In this document: one piece after another, positions 55,047 through 63,288 of the stretch
Position numbering within the stretch: position 1 is the first letter of the stretch
Layout: each line of letters begins with the position of its first letter
From: Pseudomonas iranensis
Lineage (GTDB): Bacteria; Pseudomonadota; Gammaproteobacteria; Pseudomonadales; Pseudomonadaceae
Direction: 5' to 3'
DNA: 64,000 bases
NCBI RefSeq assembly: GCF_014268585.2
Contig: NZ_CP077092.1
Location: 3,906,001-3,970,000 of the forward strand
Notes under the pieces: generated by a model
The model's database searches: none
Told to the model about the DNA's origin: nothing
What the model saw: only the letters and a program-made list of their open reading frames with translations
Program-made: the position numbers and the translations under genes

Positions 55047-55950
55047 TCATTGGCGGCTGGACGCGCATTTCCACGACCAGCCGCTCCAGTTCCAAAGCCG
55101 CCGGGGTCAACGTGCGATCCCGGCGCTTGATGATGCCGACACTGCGCATCACCTGCGGCTCAATCAGCGGCACCCGCGTCAGGATCGGATGATCCGGCCC
55201 GGGCATCGCCATCAACGGCACCGCCGCCACGCCCAGCCCCGCCTCCACCAAGCCGATCATCGTCGTCACATGCCGCGTCTCGCAGATGCTCTGACGCTGC
55301 GGCACTACCCCGCCCAAGGCCTGATCGAGCAGAAAGCGATTGCCCGAAGTCTTGTCCAGCGCAATGTAATCCTGCTGATAGAACTCGTCCCAACTGACGC
55401 TGCTGCGCCCGGCCAGTGGATGATCGCGACGACAGGCGACAACGTAGCACTCCTGCACAAGCGGTTCGAACTCGACTTTGGCATCCTGCGTGCCGAGGAA
55501 ACTCAAACCGAAATCCGCCTCGCCATTGACCACCGCACTCAACACATCGTGGGCGCTGGAATCGAGGACTTTGACCTTGATCCGTGGGAACTGCTGGTGA
55601 TAGCGCGCGACCACGCGGGGCATGAAGTAGTACGCCGCCGACGGCACGCAGGCGACGGTGACATGGCCCAGACGCGTCGAGGCGACTTCGCTGATGCCGA
55701 GCAAGGCAATGTCGAGATCATCCAGCAAGCGCTCGACGCTGGGCATGAAGCCGCGCCCGGCCTGGGTCAGGCTGACCTTGCGCGTGGTGCGCTGGAACAG
55801 TTTCACGCCGAGGGCGTCTTCGAGCTTTTCGATGCGCCGGCTGAGCGCCGGTTGCGACAGGCGCACGGTGTCGGCAGCCTTGCGAAAACTGCCCTGCTCG
55901 ACCACCGCGCGAAAGGCTTGCAGGTCGTTGAGGTCGAAGTTGATGGCCAT
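55036..55950 (-). CDS. LysR-family transcriptional regulator
   Basis: 304 residues. LysR helix-turn-helix (residues 5-65, FRAVVEQGSFRKAADTVRLSQPALSRRIEKLEDALG) and a periplasmic-binding-like effector domain. Convergent with, and overlapping by 11 bases, the binding-protein gene, which makes it a likely regulator of the MFS/binding-protein pair, although such regulators usually lie divergently. Confidence 0.87.
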   Translation of the reverse strand: MAINFDLNDLQAFRAVVEQGSFRKAADTVRLSQPALSRRIEKLEDALGVKLFQRTTRKVSLTQAGRGFMPSVERLLDDLDIALLGISEVASTRLGHVTVACVPSAAYYFMPRVVARYHQQFPRIKVKVLDSSAHDVLSAVVNGEADFGLSFLGTQDAKVEFEPLVQECYVVACRRDHPLAGRSSVSWDEFYQQDYIALDKTSGNRFLLDQALGGVVPQRQSICETRHVTTMIGLVEAGLGVAAVPLMAMPGPDHPILTRVPLIEPQVMRSVGIIKRRDRTLTPAALELERLVVEMRVQPPMINA

Positions 55951-56031
55951 GGTGTTTCCGGAAATTGATGCGCAGGGGTTATAAATGTAACCAGTTGATG
56001 CAAATTATTACAGGCCTGATAGAAGCTGCCC

Positions 56032-56122
56032 TCGTGGGCGCGAGCCTGTTCGCGAATGCGGGGCATCAGTCAATGCATAGGTGACTGACCCACCGCATTC
56101 GCGAGCAGGCTCGCTCCCACAT
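56032..56122. repeat. REP doublet
   Basis: Diverged forward core (GTGGGCGCGAGCCTGTTCGCGAA) at about 56034-56056 and reversed core at 56098-56121, upstream of the antiporter gene. Confidence 0.85.
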
Positions 56123-56200
56123 TGGATCTCGAATGGTCTGGAGACCGCGTAACCCTTATCCTTGTCACCCTCGCCGTACCCGCAGTCAGGAGTCGTTCCA

Positions 56201-58009
56201 ATGCCCCATGAAGGCAATCTGTTGCAAGCCGCTGTCGTGTTTCTGTTCGCGGCAGTGCTCACCGTGCCTTTGGCCAAACGTCTGCAACTGGGCGCGGTGC
56301 TCGGTTATCTGTTTGCCGGGGTGATCATCGGCCCGTCGGTGCTCGGCCTGATCGGCAATCCGCAAAGCGTTGCGCATATCTCCGAGCTGGGCGTGGTGTT
56401 GCTGCTGTTCATCATCGGCCTGGAGCTGTCGCCGCGCCGCTTGTGGGTGATGCGTAAATCCGTGTTCGGCGTCGGTCTGGCGCAGGTGCTGTTGACTGCA
56501 TCGGTGATCGGCGTGCTGGCGCTGTCAGTGTTCGGCCAGCCGCTGAACAGCGCCATTGTGCTGGGCCTCGGTCTGGCGCTGTCCTCCACGGCGTTCGGCC
56601 TGCAAAGCCTCGCCGAACGCAAGGAACTGACCAGCCCCCACGGGCGTCTCGCGTTTGCGATTCTGCTGTTCCAGGACATCGCCGCGATTCCATTGATCGC
56701 CCTGGTGCCGATGCTCGCCGGCGTCGATCACCACACCAGCACCGCCGACGATATTCGTCACAGCTTGCAGGTGCTCGGCGGCATTGCCGTTGTGGTGATC
56801 GGCGGGCGGTATCTGTTGCGTCCGGTGTTCCGCGTGGTGGCGAAAACCGGGCTGCCGGAAGTGTCCACCGCCACCGCGTTGCTGGTGGTGATCGGCACCG
56901 CGTGGCTGATGGATCTGGTCGGCGTGTCGATGGCGCTGGGCGCGTTTCTCGCCGGTCTGCTGCTGGCGGACTCGGAATATCGCCACGAGCTGGAAGCGCA
57001 GATCGAACCGTTCAAGGGCCTGCTGCTCGGGCTGTTTTTCATCAGCGTCGGCATGGGCGCCAATCTCAGCCTGTTGTTGAGCGCGCCGATCACCGTGTTG
57101 GGACTGACTCTGCTGCTGATCGGTCTGAAATTGCCGCTGCTGTTCGTCGTCGGACGTCTGGCAGGAGGATTGAACAAAATCAGCGCAATTCGCCTCGGCA
57201 TCGTCCTCGCTGCCGGCGGTGAGTTTGCGTTTGTGGTGTTCAAGATCGGCCGCGATCAAGGCCTGTTCGAGCCGCGTCTGTACGACATGCTGGTGCTGAC
57301 CATCACCCTGTCGATGGCGCTGACGCCGTTGCTGCTGTTGATCTGCGCACGGCTGGTCAGCCCGAAAGTGCAGCCGGTGGAAGTGCCGGAGAAATTCCGC
57401 GAAATCGACACCGAAGCGCCACGCGTAGTGATTGCCGGCATGGGCCGGATGGGCCAGATCGTGGCACGGATTCTGCGCGCGCAGAACATCAAGTTCGTTG
57501 CGCTGGACACCTCGGTGGAAACCATCGAACTGTCGCGCAGCTTCGGCGGTGTGCCAGTGTTCTACGGCGACCCGATGCGCCCGGAAATCCTTCACGCGGC
57601 GAAGGTTGGCGAAGCGGAGTATTTCGTCATCGCCACGGACGATCCGGAGACCAACATCAAGACTGCCGAGGTGGTGCACAAGCTCTATCCGCACATGAAA
57701 ATCATCGCCCGCGCGCGTAACCGTCAGCACGTGCATCGCCTGGTGGATGTCGGCGCGGAAGCGATTCGTGAGACCTATTATTCGAGCCTGGAAATGAGCC
57801 GGCGCACGCTGGTCGGCCTCGGTCTGACCCAAGCCCAGGCCGATGCGCGGATCAAGCGTTTCAAGCATCACGACGAACAGGTGCTGGAGGCGCAACACGC
57901 CGTCTACGACGACGCCGCCAAAGTCCTGCAGACCGCCCAGGAAGCCCGGGCGGAACTGGCCAAATTGTTTGAATCGGATCAGCTCGAAGAAGAAGCGCGC
58001 AAGTCCTGA
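56201..58009 (+). CDS. CPA2-family monovalent cation:proton antiporter (KefB/KefC type)
   Basis: 602 residues: about 12 membrane spans (1-385) with FAGVIIGPSVLGLI and the LFFISVGMGANL motif, then a cytoplasmic TrkA-N/RCK domain (from about 407) with nucleotide-binding VVIAGMGRMGQIVARIL. Length is that of KefB/KefC (about 600). It exports K+ in exchange for H+, usually gated by electrophile-glutathione adducts. Start at MPHEGNLL behind CAGGAGT. Confidence 0.88.
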   Translation: MPHEGNLLQAAVVFLFAAVLTVPLAKRLQLGAVLGYLFAGVIIGPSVLGLIGNPQSVAHISELGVVLLLFIIGLELSPRRLWVMRKSVFGVGLAQVLLTASVIGVLALSVFGQPLNSAIVLGLGLALSSTAFGLQSLAERKELTSPHGRLAFAILLFQDIAAIPLIALVPMLAGVDHHTSTADDIRHSLQVLGGIAVVVIGGRYLLRPVFRVVAKTGLPEVSTATALLVVIGTAWLMDLVGVSMALGAFLAGLLLADSEYRHELEAQIEPFKGLLLGLFFISVGMGANLSLLLSAPITVLGLTLLLIGLKLPLLFVVGRLAGGLNKISAIRLGIVLAAGGEFAFVVFKIGRDQGLFEPRLYDMLVLTITLSMALTPLLLLICARLVSPKVQPVEVPEKFREIDTEAPRVVIAGMGRMGQIVARILRAQNIKFVALDTSVETIELSRSFGGVPVFYGDPMRPEILHAAKVGEAEYFVIATDDPETNIKTAEVVHKLYPHMKIIARARNRQHVHRLVDVGAEAIRETYYSSLEMSRRTLVGLGLTQAQADARIKRFKHHDEQVLEAQHAVYDDAAKVLQTAQEARAELAKLFESDQLEEEARKS

Positions 58010-58031
58010 TCGTGCCTTGCGCAGATCCAAC

Positions 58032-58122
58032 TGTGGGAGCGAGCCTGCTCGCGAAAGCGTCGTGTCAGTCACCCAATACTTCACTGACAGATTGCATTCG
58101 CGAGCAGGCTCGCTCCCACAGG
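58032..58122. repeat. REP doublet
   Basis: Inverted cores at 58032-58056 and 58098-58121, between the convergent antiporter and hcnC genes. Confidence 0.9.
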
Positions 58123-58130
58123 GGATTGGG

Positions 58131-59390
58131 TCAGGCCCGTTCCAGCGCGGGGGCGGGCTCGACCGGCGCGACTGCAAACCGATCCGCCAGAAACGGTGTG
58201 ATATCCAGCGGCAGCGGCTCGTCATTCACCAGTTTATCCAGCAGCACACCGGTAATCGCCGACGTCAGAATGCCGGTGCGGAAGTGCCCGCAAGCATTCA
58301 GATAACCCTCCACCCCACGCATCGGCCCGAGGATCGGCAACTCATCCGGCGACCCAGGACGCAGTCCCGCCCAGGTGCGCTTGAGGTTGACGTCCACAAG
58401 CTTCGGCAGACAGCGCACCGCGCCCTGCACCAGCCCGGCGATTTCCGGGTAGGTGGTGGTGACGTCGAACCCTTTGTCTTCGGTGGTGCTACCAATGAGG
58501 ATTTCGCCGTTGTCCTTTTGCGCCACGTAGCAATCGCTGGTGGTCAGGCAGCCATTGAGGATTTTCGGCATGCGCTCGGTCAGCAGGATCTGCCCTTTCA
58601 CCGGTTTCACCGGAATGCGAATCCCCGTGGCCCACTCGCTCAAATCCGCCGCCCAGGCACCGGCGGCGTTGATCAGCGTCTTGCAGTGAAACACGCCCGC
58701 TTCTGCCGTCTGCACGCCGGTCACACGAGTGCCGTGATGCAACACGCCGGTGACGTTGGTGTTGACGAAGATGTCGACGCCGTTCTGCCGCGCGCCTTCC
58801 ATGTAGGCATCGGCGAGGCGGAACGGACTGACCTGATGATCGCAGAGAAACTCCAGCGCCCCGCGCGCCTCATGGCTGACACTCGGTTCGGCCGCGCGCA
58901 ACGCCGCTTGATCGAGCCAGCGCACCTGATCGGCCAGATGCGGAATGCAGCCGACGATGTGCTCGGCATACAGCCGATCTTCGTCGTCATAGATCACGAA
59001 TTTCAATCCGGTCTTCTCGAACTTGCAATCCGTGCCGTGGTTGTCTTTCAGCTCGCGATGCAGCGCCGGGTACAGCGCATTGGATTGCAAGGCAAAATCG
59101 AAAAACGATGCTGGCAAAATATGCGGCGTACTGGCGTCCACCGCTACCGCAGCGCCCTGGGTCTCGCGCTTGCGGTTGGCCGACATCATGCGAAAGAAAA
59201 TCACCCCGCAGCCGAGGCCGACCGATTCGCCGATCGCCCATAAACCACCCGCCGAAGCGCGGGTCGCGTTGCCGGGGCGCTTGGCGTCGATCAGCGCAAC
59301 TTTCAAATCTTTGCGCTTGGACAATTGGTAGGCACAGGAGGCGCCGATCACGCCGCCACCGGCAATGACCACGTCGTAGAACTTACTCAT
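58131..59390 (-). CDS. hcnC: Hydrogen cyanide synthase subunit HcnC
   Basis: 419-residue FAD amine oxidase-like subunit. DVVIAGGGVIGASCAYQLSKR (6-26) binds FAD, and GRPGSPDELPILGP and CGHFRTGILTSAITG close the fold. Length is close to HcnC of P. protegens CHA0 (about 417). With HcnA and HcnB it oxidises glycine to HCN and CO2 at the membrane. Its start overlaps the hcnB end by eight bases. A D-amino-acid dehydrogenase is the alternative, but the three-gene set argues for HcnC. Confidence 0.85.
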   Translation of the reverse strand: MSKFYDVVIAGGGVIGASCAYQLSKRKDLKVALIDAKRPGNATRASAGGLWAIGESVGLGCGVIFFRMMSANRKRETQGAAVAVDASTPHILPASFFDFALQSNALYPALHRELKDNHGTDCKFEKTGLKFVIYDDEDRLYAEHIVGCIPHLADQVRWLDQAALRAAEPSVSHEARGALEFLCDHQVSPFRLADAYMEGARQNGVDIFVNTNVTGVLHHGTRVTGVQTAEAGVFHCKTLINAAGAWAADLSEWATGIRIPVKPVKGQILLTERMPKILNGCLTTSDCYVAQKDNGEILIGSTTEDKGFDVTTTYPEIAGLVQGAVRCLPKLVDVNLKRTWAGLRPGSPDELPILGPMRGVEGYLNACGHFRTGILTSAITGVLLDKLVNDEPLPLDITPFLADRFAVAPVEPAPALERA

Positions 59391-60792
59391 GGCAAGCGCC
59401 CTCCGTGCCGAGAGACTGGAACGCGGAAAACGGTACCGGATCGATTGGAAAGCGTGGGCGCAGCCAACCGACATCCTGACGTCCGGTGGCCTGGCGCAAG
59501 CGATCGCTGCAATAGCCGACGCACATCCGCCCCTGACAATCGCCCATGCTCACGCGGGTGCGCATTTTCAGGCTGGCGATGTCTTGCACACCCTGCTCCA
59601 GCGCCAGATCGATGTCGGCGCGGGTTGCGTGCTCGCAGCGACAGATCACCGTGTCGGCTGCGGGCAAAGCAATCTGCCCGACACCGCGTTCGGTGTAGCG
59701 ATCCACCGCCGCACGAAAGCGCACGATGGCTCTGAGTTTGCTTGCGTAGCGATCACGGCGCACCCGGGCGAGCTCGGCGTCGAGCACGCCGCGTTGCAGC
59801 AGGATCGAAGTGGCGGCGATCTTGCCGGCGAGCATCGCCGCTTCGCCGCCGCGGATCCCGCCCATGTCGCCGGCCAGATGCACATGCGCCACGCTGCTTT
59901 GCTGCCAGACATTGGCGTGCGCACGCAGGTAGCCATCGGCGCTGAAGCCGTGATCAAGGCCCATCTGCTGGCTCAATTGCGTGCGCGGAATAAAACCGTA
60001 ACCGACCGCCAGCGTCTGCGCTTCGAAACGCTCGACCCGCGAGAGATCCGCCTCCCACGTCGGCGAATACGGCGCGACGCTGACGCTTTTCAATTCGCCG
60101 TCGCCATGGGCCTCAACCACGCCCCAGCCGTAGTTCATCGGGATGCCGTGCAACTTGAGGTAAGCGAGCATGCTCAACCCGTCGAGGAACAGCTGCGGCT
60201 TGTTCAGCAGCGCCAGACTCTCGCGGGCGATCTTGCCGAATGCGCAAGCCTCATAGACGCCGGCGACGCGCACGCCAGACGCATGTAACTGGGTCGCGAC
60301 AAGCGGCAGCAACGGCCCGGTGCCGGCGATGATCACCGGCCCTTGCGGCTTGACCACGCCACTCTTGATCTGCAACTGCAGGCCGCCGAGCAGGTTCACC
60401 CCCGGCAACGTCCAGCCGGGAAACGGTACGCTGCGTTCATGGCAACCGGCGGCCACCAGCAGTTGCGGATAAGCCATCTCGTGCAGTTGCTCATCACCGT
60501 CGAGCACCACCACTGCGCGGGTGCCTTCGGCGCCGACCACCCGATGGTTGAGGCGCACGTCGATCAGCCCGGACTGCTGCTGGAATTCACCGTACAGTTT
60601 GTCCAGTGCTTCGGAATAACGCGGCCCGAGATAATCCAGTTGCACGCCATCGCGCAACGGCCCGCGATAAACCACACCGCCGAGGCGCGAAGCCTCTTCG
60701 AGCAAGGTGCAGCGCACGCCGTGGCGCGCCAGTTCGATGGCCGCCGCCATCCCCGCCGGCCCGCCGCCGACAATCAACGGTTGCAGGCTCAT
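59383..60792 (-). CDS. hcnB: Hydrogen cyanide synthase subunit HcnB
   Basis: 469 residues, the length reported for HcnB. FAD motif LIVGGGPAGMAAAIELARHG at the N-terminus, a second nucleotide-binding region (VIIAGTGPLLPLVATQL), and a C-terminal BFD-like [2Fe-2S] domain with VICRCEHATRADI and MGDCQGRMC. Its ATG overlaps the hcnA stop (ATGA), showing coupled translation. Confidence 0.88.
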   Translation of the reverse strand: MSLQPLIVGGGPAGMAAAIELARHGVRCTLLEEASRLGGVVYRGPLRDGVQLDYLGPRYSEALDKLYGEFQQQSGLIDVRLNHRVVGAEGTRAVVVLDGDEQLHEMAYPQLLVAAGCHERSVPFPGWTLPGVNLLGGLQLQIKSGVVKPQGPVIIAGTGPLLPLVATQLHASGVRVAGVYEACAFGKIARESLALLNKPQLFLDGLSMLAYLKLHGIPMNYGWGVVEAHGDGELKSVSVAPYSPTWEADLSRVERFEAQTLAVGYGFIPRTQLSQQMGLDHGFSADGYLRAHANVWQQSSVAHVHLAGDMGGIRGGEAAMLAGKIAATSILLQRGVLDAELARVRRDRYASKLRAIVRFRAAVDRYTERGVGQIALPAADTVICRCEHATRADIDLALEQGVQDIASLKMRTRVSMGDCQGRMCVGYCSDRLRQATGRQDVGWLRPRFPIDPVPFSAFQSLGTEGACHE

Positions 60793-61103
60793 ACAACCTC
60801 CTGCGCGACGACGCGGTTGACTCGGGTTTCGATCTGCATGCCGTCGCGTACCACGGTCTGGCAGGCGCGGCGCTTGTGGCGACCGTTGATTTTCACCAGA
60901 CAGCACTGGCACACGCCCATGCCGCAATAGGCGCCGCTGATCTGATCGTGGTCATTGCGTGCGATCTGGCGCACGCCGAGGGACTGGATGACGCTGAGAA
61001 CGGTTTCGCCAATGGCGGCGCTGACCGCTTGGCCGTTGATGTGCACGGTCATATCCGCCTGCACCAAGGGCTGGATATCGAAGGTTCTTTCTAGGCAGTT
61101 CAT
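60789..61103 (-). CDS. hcnA: Hydrogen cyanide synthase subunit HcnA
   Basis: 104 residues when started at MNCLERTFDIQP, the reported HcnA length. Ferredoxin-like [2Fe-2S] domain with GAYCGMGVCQCCLVKI and a later Cys in RRACQTVV. The ATG follows a GGA that is also an RsmA-type site. First gene of hcnABC. Confidence 0.88.
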   Translation of the reverse strand: MNCLERTFDIQPLVQADMTVHINGQAVSAAIGETVLSVIQSLGVRQIARNDHDQISGAYCGMGVCQCCLVKINGRHKRRACQTVVRDGMQIETRVNRVVAQEVV

Positions 61104-61111
61104 TACGGTGT

Positions 61112-61121
61112 TCGTCCGTGA
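61112..61121 (-). promoter_or_regulatory. hcnA: RsmA/CsrA-type GGA site at the hcnA ribosome binding site
   Basis: TCACGGACGA on the transcript strand fits (A/U)CANGGANG(U/A), the motif described at the hcnA ribosome binding site of P. protegens. It points to Gac/Rsm control of translation. A second, poorer site (CAAGGAGCT) lies about 30 bases upstream. Confidence 0.68.
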
Positions 61122-61261
61122 AGATTCAGTTGAGGTTGTGTCAGCTCCTTGCTGCACTACGCCTCGTCGACGCTTTTATTGCTGTGTTTTCAACGTCGAC
61201 GCGGATACTTCGTCAGCGCAACAAGGTGCGCGACAAGCACTGTAGCTCATACCTCAGCAAA

Positions 61262-61317
61262 GGCCTGGATCATTTACGGTAGGCGATATCGCCAGGCGAA
61301 ATATTGATCCAGGCCAG
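61262..61317 (-). promoter_or_regulatory. hcnA: hcnA promoter region with ANR-like box and long inverted repeat
   Basis: CTGGC-CTGG-ATCAA at 61317-61304 matches the TTGGC-N4-ATCAA ANR box of hcnA at nine of ten positions. TAAATG at 61276-61271 is a possible -10, placing the box about 42-45 bases before the start of transcription. GGCCTGGATCA and its exact complement (61315-61305 and 61272-61262) flank this core, which also contains GGCGATATCGCC. Confidence 0.62.
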
Positions 61318-61340
61318 TGAAAATGGCGGGATGGAAACGG

Positions 61341-61880
61341 TTAGTTGGAGAAGACGAACTGGCCTTTGATCTTCTTTGCGCCGAACAACGCAAGGTCCGG
61401 GAACAGCAGGTTTTTCAGCCAAGCGACGTAGAAGATCATCGCCAGCGTGATCGCCACGCCGACCACCGTACCGATCGGGTCATCCGCATATTCCTTGAAC
61501 ATGCGCGGCATCTGGCTGATCGAGAGCATCACGTACACCGTATAGGCATGGGCCGCGTTGCGATAGAAACCCCAGGCAAAAAGCAAAGGCACGCCACCGG
61601 CGAACAAACCAAGTCCGATGGCGAAACCGGTGCTGATGGTCAGCCCGAGGAGATAGCCGCCCACCAGACCGATCAGCGCCTGAACGTAAGTCAGTCCAAG
61701 AAGGATTTTGATCTTGCCGGCGTGTCGTTCAATCAGATTCGGATCGGGGCGTGAGCCGATCAGGTACGCCAGCGCCTTGTCTTTCAGCGCACCACCGGAG
61801 AATGCCTTGAACGTCTCGGTTTTCGAGCGACCGGCATCGAGCATTTCGCTGACCTGGCGTTTGGTTTCCTTCTTGTCCAA
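61341..61880 (-). CDS. Small multi-span membrane protein (Yip1-like)
   Basis: 179 residues if started at TTG behind AAGGAAG; the next ATG would be 11 codons in. Cytoplasmic N-terminal 55 residues (VSEMLDAGRSKTETFKAFSGGALKDKALAYLIG), then four hydrophobic helices and a basic C-terminus. Resembles Yip1-type small membrane proteins, but the family is not certain. Function unknown. Confidence 0.65.
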   Translation of the reverse strand: MDKKETKRQVSEMLDAGRSKTETFKAFSGGALKDKALAYLIGSRPDPNLIERHAGKIKILLGLTYVQALIGLVGGYLLGLTISTGFAIGLGLFAGGVPLLFAWGFYRNAAHAYTVYVMLSISQMPRMFKEYADDPIGTVVGVAITLAMIFYVAWLKNLLFPDLALFGAKKIKGQFVFSN

Positions 61881-62370
61881 CGTATTCTTCCTTAATTGAA
61901 AAATCGGGGGAGTGAAGCTAGGGCACTTCGCGAACCGATTGTCGCTTTGTTGAGTTGCCGAAAGCAAAAGGCTCAGGCATGCCGGCCCTTGCGCAGTGGA
62001 TAAACGCAATTTGTCGATCATGTTTAAATCACACGTGCTGTTACGGCATCGGACCTACAACGCCTTGCGTCGCTGCCTACGGGTGCATCAGAATCCGCCG
62101 GCTTACACGGCTATCGGTAGGGCTATATCGTTTCCCTGTCACTGCAAAACAGTGATCGGGTTTGGTAGCCCGTTTCTTGATAGTTGTATGGCGTCCCTTT
62201 AGGCGGCCCCTCTTTTGAGGCTCAGCTCTTCATGGTGACCATGCGTGGGGCTCATTCGTGAGCGCCGGGGTTAACTATCTTGACCGGTCTACCAACCTGC
62301 GCATGGCCGCCACCCTTCGTTTGGTAGCGATAGTGACGGCTCTTCATTCCTTCAAGATAGAGAGTCATCC
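61881..62370 (+). ncRNA. Candidate structured RNA or leader upstream of DUF6124 genes
   Basis: 490 bases without a gene. The right-hand 200 bases contain perfect hairpins TCACTG-CAAAA-CAGTGA (62139-62155), CCTC-TTTT-GAGG (62209-62220) and GCTCA-TTCG-TGAGC (62250-62263). The ten-base GTTTGGTAGC occurs twice (62160-62169, 62319-62328), and both copies can pair with CTACCAA at 62289-62295, giving mutually exclusive stems. It may be a long regulatory leader; this is inferred from pairing alone. The left 150 bases show nothing clear. Confidence 0.35.
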
Positions 62371-62736
62371 ATGTTCAAAGTAACGCCAAACCCGCCAGAA
62401 GCCGATTCGATCCCGTACGACCCCGCTCTGGAGCCTCAGCGCATAAAAGACGCCGCCGCTCGCGCCATCAACTTTTATCTCGATCCTCAAACCCTCAAGA
62501 CTACGATTCCCAATCGTCAACCGGGCCGGATCTTTCTCGTCGACCCAACGGTGGACGAGGAAACCTTGCTCCTCGAAGCCTGTGAATCGCTGGCTGCGGC
62601 GAACGACATGGCCCGCGAAATAAGCAACGTCATCGAGCCTGCACAGCGCCGTTCGCTGCTGATGTTGCAGCAATTGATCATGTTGAGTGAGCTGGTCGTC
62701 AATCGCGTGCTCAACAGCCGACGCGTGTCGAACTAG
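62371..62736 (+). CDS. DUF6124-family protein
   Basis: 121 residues. The opening MFKVTPNPPE and the helical C-terminal part (DEETLLLEACESLAAANDMAREISNVIEPAQRRSLLMLQQLIMLSELVVNRVL) match the Pseudomonas-restricted DUF6124 family. No signal peptide. Function unknown. It follows the structured leader and precedes a paralogue. Confidence 0.8.
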   Translation: MFKVTPNPPEADSIPYDPALEPQRIKDAAARAINFYLDPQTLKTTIPNRQPGRIFLVDPTVDEETLLLEACESLAAANDMAREISNVIEPAQRRSLLMLQQLIMLSELVVNRVLNSRRVSN

Positions 62737-62839
62737 CCGCAACCGGGGTATGAGGGGGCGTGCTCCCTCACTGCCAGCGTGCACGTCACCCCGTGGCGCT
62801 CTCTCTCACACCAAGCGGCTCTCATCGGAGTTTCAGCTG

Positions 62840-63109
62840 ATGTCACACACACCTTCCAATCCGCCGGCCAGGATCAACGCCACGCCGTACAGCCCCAATA
62901 CTCTGTTCATGGTCAACCCGCAATCCGACACCGAATCCCTGCTGGTCAACGCGTGCGAATCCCTGGCGTCCGCCACGGTGATGCTCGGTGACTTTGCCGG
63001 GATGCTCGAAGGCTCACGGCGCAATACCCTGTTGGGCATTGCGCAAGTGGTCATGTTGGGAGAACTGGCCGTGAACAAAGCGCTGGATAATGTCGTGCCG
63101 ACCGAGTGA
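62840..63109 (+). CDS. Short DUF6124-like paralogue
   Basis: 89 residues, start at MSHTPSNPP behind CGGAG. The C-terminal half (SDTESLLVNACESLASATVMLGDFAGMLEGSRRNTLLGIAQVVMLGELAVNKAL) aligns with the preceding protein, but about 30 residues of the middle section are absent. Likely from tandem duplication. Confidence 0.75.
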   Translation: MSHTPSNPPARINATPYSPNTLFMVNPQSDTESLLVNACESLASATVMLGDFAGMLEGSRRNTLLGIAQVVMLGELAVNKALDNVVPTE

Positions 63110-63143
63110 TTCGCCAAGCTTGCGTTTGCAGTTCCCAAACGCA

Positions 63144-63176
63144 AAAAAGCCGCTTTCACCCGAAGATGAAAGCGGC
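63144..63176 (-). terminator. Rho-independent terminator of the minus-strand membrane-protein genes
   Basis: GCCGCTTTCA/TGAAAGCGGC ten-pair stem (63149-63158 with 63167-63176). The T-run is on the minus strand, so it ends the transcript from the right-hand genes. Confidence 0.85.
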
Positions 63177-63199
63177 AGAGGCATCCTGCCTCAGAGGGA

Positions 63200-63274
63200 T
63201 CAGTGCACGAACAGGGCGATCAGGATGATGATCGGGATCGGTACGCCGAGGAAGAACAGCAGTAATGAGCGCAT
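63200..63274 (-). CDS. 24-residue single-span small membrane protein
   Basis: A very short frame, MRSLLLFFLGVPIPIIILI followed by ALFVH, all hydrophobic except the ends. A perfect AAGGAGAG ribosome binding site precedes the ATG, it starts 14 bases after the upstream gene and a terminator follows, so it is probably real. Role unknown; it may partner the larger membrane protein encoded upstream. Confidence 0.7.
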   Translation of the reverse strand: MRSLLLFFLGVPIPIIILIALFVH

Positions 63275-63288
63275 GGTGACTCTCCTTT

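Noticed and set aside
56525..58225. Minus-strand open frame opposite the KefB/C-type gene
   Set aside because: Gln/His/Arg-rich shadow of a conserved antiporter; it also runs through the REP doublet.
61881..62021. Longer N-terminus for the Yip1-like protein starting at an upstream ATG
   Set aside because: The extension is not membrane-protein-like and lacks a ribosome binding site, while the TTG has AAGGAAG at good spacing.
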